Origin: Chaenocephalus aceratus
Taxonomy: Eukaryota > Chordata > Actinopteri > Perciformes > Channichthyidae
Assembly: GCA_023974075.1 (NCBI GenBank)
Contig: JAMFTG010000073.1
Coordinates: forward strand, 868,001-932,000
Direction of reading: 5' to 3'
Length of the DNA stretch: 64,000 nucleotides
The translations under genes and the position numbers were made by a program. Each line of letters starts with the position of its first letter. Position 1 is the first letter of the stretch. Of this stretch, positions 59,191 to 64,000 are shown piece after piece. The notes below the pieces were generated by a model, which worked only from the letters and a program-made list of their open reading frames with translations, made no database searches and was not told the origin of the DNA.

Positions 59191-62060
59191 TGGGGTGTCT
59201 TAAAACAACAGACGTCTGTGCACAGGTTTTCTAAATTAATTGTGCAGCTTCAGAATCTTAATACTTGGACTGTGCCCACTAAATAAGAACCCCAACATCT
59301 TTAGGTAAACTAAATAACATATTTCAATAGCTCTGAATTTCTGTTTATTTTTAAATGAAATCCTTGAGATCCCATTAAAAATCTAAATATGATTTGAACT
59401 GCTAATGTTTCTGGTAAAGAAACACACTAATGTTATGGATTCAAAAACACCCCAAATCACAATACTAACAAAGTGAATGGCTTCCTGGTGATACTGCTTC
59501 TACCCGTCAGTGCTTAGATATTATCCCGCTGAAAAAATGAATACAGAATTCCAACAAACTGTCATCAAATGTCTTTCGATTATGTATTTAGATTAAATGT
59601 ATATCCCCATAATGACCTCAACAATAAAGTCTATGGCTTTTACTTCTTTACCAGGCTAGTTACATGATGTTGTCCAAATTACATTCTATCTCATTACATT
59701 ACTATGTTTTAACTTTAACTGTAAATATGTTCTTTCTACATTTCAAACCTTAGTTACTTTAATACCTGTTGAAACATTAGTTGACACATTACTCACAGGT
59801 CAGCTTCTTCAGTATTTCATTCTGGACTTACATCTCTCTGGTAGCCCCTTGGCCACTGATTCTTTATCTGTGTTACCTGCTATAATTCAATCAATATTAG
59901 AGACATGTCAACATTCATCAAACAGTGTGTTATCCCCAGATATGGAGCAGGTCAATTCTAAAACTGTCAATCAATGGTCAGATTGAACATCCGAGTTGGG
60001 CCAGCCGGTTCCTTTCAGTCCCTAAATGAAAAATGTACATTGTAAAGTTTACACTCCCCCTTTTTTACACATTATCTCATGTGTAAACAAAATCCTGTAT
60101 GGGAAGAAAACCTTCAGGTCATAATGGATTATAAGACAATACCAAACATTTTCCCAAATGTACATCCATTATTTCCCCAGTAAACACTTCAGTGAAATGA
60201 AGTGTTTTCTCTCCATCTTTCAGTCCTAAAAGAAACAGAATCTTCAAATGTCATAGTTTGAGTTTCACATTCTGCAAACCGCCACCTCCTGTGGGAGTGA
60301 AATATCAAGTAGGTTAGAAACGGTTTCCCCTTTTGTGCAATGTTAGGAAACCTCTCATTTCACACATTATTATCACACAGAAATAATGTGTTAGTCCAAA
60401 ACATGGTTGATTAGTCATTGTTTTAAATCATGCAGTTGCACTGATCAGATGCAGACATACACACACTCACACTCACACTGTCAGGTTGTAAAGTCAGGTC
60501 TGGTCAGGTTCACCCCAGAGTCAGTCATTGAGAGTGCCTTCCCAAGTTACCCTGTCGGTCAGGGTCAAAGGTCAGTTGGTCTCAGTGTTTTTGGCCATGT
60601 GTCGTGCTCTGCAGAGACTCCGATGTTCCAGCACAGGCCAGCATCCTCCGTCTATAAAAATCTGTATATATGGAGCGCCATCATTTATTAATTCACAATT
60701 CCAACTATAATGTTCAAGATATCTCTAACTTTTCATTGGAACAGCTGTTTCCCAAATTCCCTGAAAAGTGTTAGCCAAAAAATGTCACTTCCTTATTGTA
60801 CTATTACTGCAATTCATTTACACCTAATCAATATCAACACGTCTAATAGATGTAATTCAGAAACTTGTGTACATCACTATTATCTTGTGTCAAAACATTA
60901 TCAGGATCTGTAAAGCTCTGCTATGTATTCCATAACTCATTCTATTAATTTATCTTCAATTCTGGTGCACTTAAAGAACAATGTTACCCTCTTTAACAGT
61001 GCGTGGAACCCTGGGTGTCCTGAACATGTAACAATCACTCCTTCCTTTATCAAGGACCTAAAAACAGAAGTAATTTCATCAATGGTTTGTAGCTGAACTT
61101 AGGAATTATCCCTCATGATAGGTATGTTTTTACTTTTTTACATCTCTAAATGTCAGTTAATTACTAACTAAATGAATGTCCATTAGGAGGTGGTGCCGCT
61201 AGTCCTCTAAACTCATAATCTGGTGCCGTGCGCTTCCTGTGAAGCTGCAAGTAAGAATTTAAAAACCACTGTAGGGTGGGTCGAGCGACCCCTCCTCCCT
61301 ATTGGTCGTCAATAATCTGCACCCTTCTAATGGGTGATTGAAGGCCCCACATTATTTCCCATTTCAGCATCAGCCCTCTTTACTCTAAAATTACTTTTTA
61401 AATAGGAATATGTAGAAATGGAACAAATATTCAATCTTCAGAAAAGTTCTTAACCAATGTCTATCTGGTGACTAGCCAACATATTTTAAAATGTCAGATG
61501 TATAAAAATAAGCTTAAATACTCCCTTACCATCAAAGTCCAAATCTAGACACAAGGTGAACAGTTTTGGTAACGGACAATTTAATCTAAAAACAAAACAA
61601 AATTGGACTTGTGTCCTTGTTATTTGTTCTTCAAAATACATTAGCAAATACCCTGCGAAGTATTCGCAACCTAACTAACCCTCCCCAGGATATGAACTCC
61701 ATTAATCCCTTTACTCATAGTTAGTTTATATGTCTAAATTATTATGTGTGACATAATAATCAGATGTCTTGTTTGTCAACCAAGAATATTAAACTTTAAT
61801 CTTTTCAGCATTCCAGATCATCGTTTAAACAATCAGCCTCCCCTCTCAAACACTAATGTTATTGTTGTACACCACCCTCTGGAAAACTCTTGCACAGTTA
61901 TGCTGTCAAATCATCGCATAATTTCCTCAGAGTCTGAACCGTCTGAGACCAGCCTGTCTCAAGATCTTGTCACAATGTGAACAGTCAGTAATGCGTTGTC
62001 CTCTGCAGCTGTAGTCAATAGGATCAATGCAACTCTTGCACTGGGATGTCCTGAGGGGGA
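59191..62060. other. No gene; presumed internal noncoding part of the retroviral element
   Basis: About 2.9 kb without reverse transcriptase, integrase, protease or envelope motifs on either strand. A second purine run followed by TG (reverse of 60040-60065) resembles a polypurine tract plus LTR start, but no partner copy is present. If this is one provirus, pol and env have been lost. Confidence 0.35.
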
Positions 62061-62069
62061 AGGCACCTC

Positions 62070-63289
62070 TGGATCAATGTGCTACAATCCGCAGACACAC
62101 GTTGTCCTCTGCTCTGTCTTGTCTTCTATTTCCATTTTCCTTCTGACTCTGTCGTTCCTTTTCAAATTCCATTGATTTTTCCGCCCCATGGTGACTGCCC
62201 CATTCTCCCCACTCTCCCCACTTCTTATCACTCCCTCTTTCCTCTTCCTGTCTTCTCTTCTCATACTGCCTTCTTTCGTAGTCTAATCGTACTCTATCCT
62301 CTCTTTCCCTCTGCTCTTGGCGTTCTACAATGGCGAGTAATTCTTCCTCTGTGGGGCTGTCTTTGCTTCTATTAATAGAAGTAAATGTTTCACTGACTCC
62401 TTAAATGAGTCAGTGAAACATTTCCCCTGATTGTAAAGTTACCCCCCTTATCACTTGCTTGTTCTTGGTCTGATCCACAGGCCCCTGTCGTTAGTGGCAT
62501 CTGTAGATTAGACATGGGGTGTGTGTTTGGGACAGGGGGAGAGTAAGGGGGAGGTTGTTTAATTGGATTGAATAAATCCGGGTAAATGAGGGGGGAACTG
62601 AAGGGGAGAACTGGGTCCTCTGTAGGTCCTGTCTGAGACCTCTCTTCTGAGCCAGCCTTTTGTACAGTGCACATGTCATTTACAGCACTGCTGAGAGTTT
62701 GCCTCCCCATGTCTTCCCTGTGTGTGGCAGAGGTTCCCTCTTTATTCATACTCCCATAAGCCCTGACACCTTCTGCAATTAAGTGAAGTATTTCTTCCTG
62801 TGTAGGTGGTTGTGCTGGCACGTGCGTCCCTATACTGTCACTAGAGCGTTGAAACTCCTCTCTCTGGGTCGGGGTTTGGACTGCGACCAGGACTGGGGGA
62901 GTTTTGGCCGTGAAGGGGGTAACAGCTACTCCGTTCATGGCGAGTGCTGCATTATGACAAAGCCTCCGTATTTTATCTAACTCCTCCTTTTCATTGTTTA
63001 GTTTCCTGCGGCCTACTAATCCTTGCTTTTTTTGGTTTAGGTCCCCCAGTTTTTTTACAAGTTGTCGTTCATAAACATTAGAGCTGAGCTTAATTCCTAG
63101 AGCTTCATCTCCTCCCACTCTGTCTTCTTCTATCATTTTTTTATGGAGGAACTCAAGGTCGGCACAAGCCTTTTTCTTGTCTCCCTGTTTGAGTCCACTG
63201 AGAATCAATCTCTCAGTCTGTCTCCATTGCTCTCGGAAACTTCCGGGAATTGGGACGTGTAAATCTTTATTTTCAAACTGTCCCTCCAT
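62070..63289 (-). pseudogene. Retroviral gag-like gene with PPPY late motif, frame-shifted
   Basis: ATG at 63289 opens 299 codons to a TGA at 62392-62390. The N-terminal half is Lys/Glu-rich and helical in character. The segment at residues 235-255 is Pro-rich and holds PPPY (246-249), a docking site for NEDD4-type ubiquitin ligases used in budding. The stop falls inside a 17-bp-arm palindrome. Beyond it another frame (62385-62070) encodes a strongly charged stretch rich in Glu/Arg, resembling the charged helix at the end of gammaretroviral capsids. The capsid core expected between the two parts is not visible, and neither is a Cys-His zinc knuckle. It is defective. The family (gamma/epsilon-like) is inferred only from PPPY and the charged helix. 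Confidence 0.6.
62383..62423. repeat. Perfect palindrome with 17-bp arms across the gag stop
   Basis: AAATGTTTCACTGACTC (62383-62399), a 7-base loop, then its exact reverse complement (62407-62423). It coincides with the end of the first gag frame. An inverted microduplication at a deletion junction would explain both the palindrome and the frame change. Confidence 0.9.
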
Positions 63290-63524
63290 GGTGATTATAT
63301 CTTATTTATCTGACTAGGTTGCTATGTGTTCAGTGTTATTTATTAATATAATGGACAATACTCGTCGTTACTCCTAACGTAGTTAATGTATTTATTTAAC
63401 TGTCTTGCCCTTAATTCAAATGTGTAACTATTTTGAGTGTAAAAAACTGATGTATTACACCCCCACTTTGAATGATGTATATTTATATATATATATATAT
63501 ATTATATTAATCAAGAAGTACTAC

Positions 63525-63719
63525 CAGAAGCACTTATAATGCTATTAACGGACTGGCTTACCGAAAGGCAGTTGAGTAGTACTTGTAATGTTTTGGCTCT
63601 ATTAACCCAGATATATATTTCAATTATCCTGTGTTCTTATTTTTTATTTTCCTAGTCTAACGCACTTATTGTGAGTCGCTTCGGATTAAATGCGCCAGTC
63701 AAATGGAATGTACTAATGC
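63525..63719 (+). mobile_element. 195-bp LINE 3' end with 12-bp target duplication
   Basis: AAGAAGTACTAC flanks both sides (63513-63524, 63720-63731). The inside matches, with divergence, the 3' UTR at 22370-22560 in reverse (CTTATTGTGAGTCGCTTCGG against CTTATTGTAAGTCGCTTTGG). It is a severely 5'-truncated L2-type insertion in the leader upstream of gag. Confidence 0.8.
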
Positions 63720-63731
63720 AAGAAGTACTAC

Positions 63732-64000
63732 AAAATACCTCCACCAGATGGCGGCACCTCACCAGTTCCACCTCACTTGAGGGGAAAGATGCTTCTGAGA
63801 GCAACCAGCTTAAACTTTGCGTATTTATCTGACTTTTTCTCCCTTATTTATTAGTAGTTATTCACATAAAATTATTCCCCGTACAGTCTATCGAGCTTTT
63901 TTGGTGCGATGTTTATTTCAACAGATAATGCGACCTTAGAATGCGCTTCGACACGGCTTTTCAGCTATGTGACATCCTCATGGAGCCGAAACCCAGGTCA
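63732..64000. other. No gene seen
   Basis: It probably continues the retroviral leader or 5' LTR on the minus strand, but no similarity to the LTR at 56875-57915 is visible before the window ends. Confidence 0.3.

Noticed and set aside
60040..60070. Second polypurine-tract-like run followed by TG on the minus strand
   Set aside because: No LTR copy begins there elsewhere in the window. Kept only as a caution that LTR boundaries may be more complex.
61221..61240. TGGTGCCGTG, the first ten bases of a tRNA-His primer-binding site
   Set aside because: The match stops after ten bases, the orientation is opposite to gag and the LTR, and no LTR end (CA) precedes it.

Overview
The window looks like nuclear DNA of a teleost fish. 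Nearly every recognisable protein is a transposable-element protein of the kinds abundant in fish: L2/CR1-type LINEs, DIRS, Penelope, Kolobok-like THAP elements, PIF/Harbinger and hAT miniatures, a retroviral gag, and the PB1-like and Tnp2-like genes common in fish genomes. Several coding pieces are interrupted by GT-AG introns. There are long CA/TG runs and many minisatellites, and no bacterial-style operons. I see no clearly intact host gene.

Layout. 1-510: 3' end of a DIRS retrotransposon. 1897-3102: a TTAA-flanked miniature of a Kolobok-like family. 4627-4995 and 20529-20997: the two halves of one Penelope reverse transcriptase, split by a 15.5-kb insertion (4996-20528) with matching ends and a CTCTCT target duplication. 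That insertion is itself packed with a LINE carrying an uninterrupted 1103-residue ORF (7243-10554), a decayed LINE (13484-18094) and several miniature transposons. 20998-30447: a large TTAA-type transposon with long inverted ends and two convergent genes, a THAP gene on + and a SWIM/YqaJ-nuclease gene on -. It is broken by four further insertions, one of them 3.9 kb long. 31362-34155: hAT pieces. 34349-36080: an ORF with a SAP-like helix pair, split by a solo LTR, followed by a 40-bp minisatellite. 38862-49672: one minus-strand LINE cut into three parts by a 2.76-kb transposon with long inverted repeats and by a 6.4-kb satellite-rich insertion. 50184-51275: a hAT-like miniature and a LINE scrap. 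51322-56852: two adjacent minus-strand genes of a transposon-type module, both damaged. 56875-64000: a minus-strand LTR with polypurine tract, an intron-poor LIM-domain sequence of the Ajuba/LIMD1/WTIP type, about 3 kb without genes, and a retroviral gag with a PPPY motif.

The nesting gives a relative order: Penelope is older than the 15.5-kb insertion and than the Kolobok-like element, and the Kolobok-like element is older than the insertions inside it. Three things deserve most attention. First is the two-gene THAP plus SWIM/YqaJ transposon. Second is the possible capture of a LIM-domain gene by a defective endogenous retrovirus. Third is the 6.4-kb noncoding element whose ends carry inverted minisatellite arrays. 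Family names rest on motif recognition by eye; no database search was possible.
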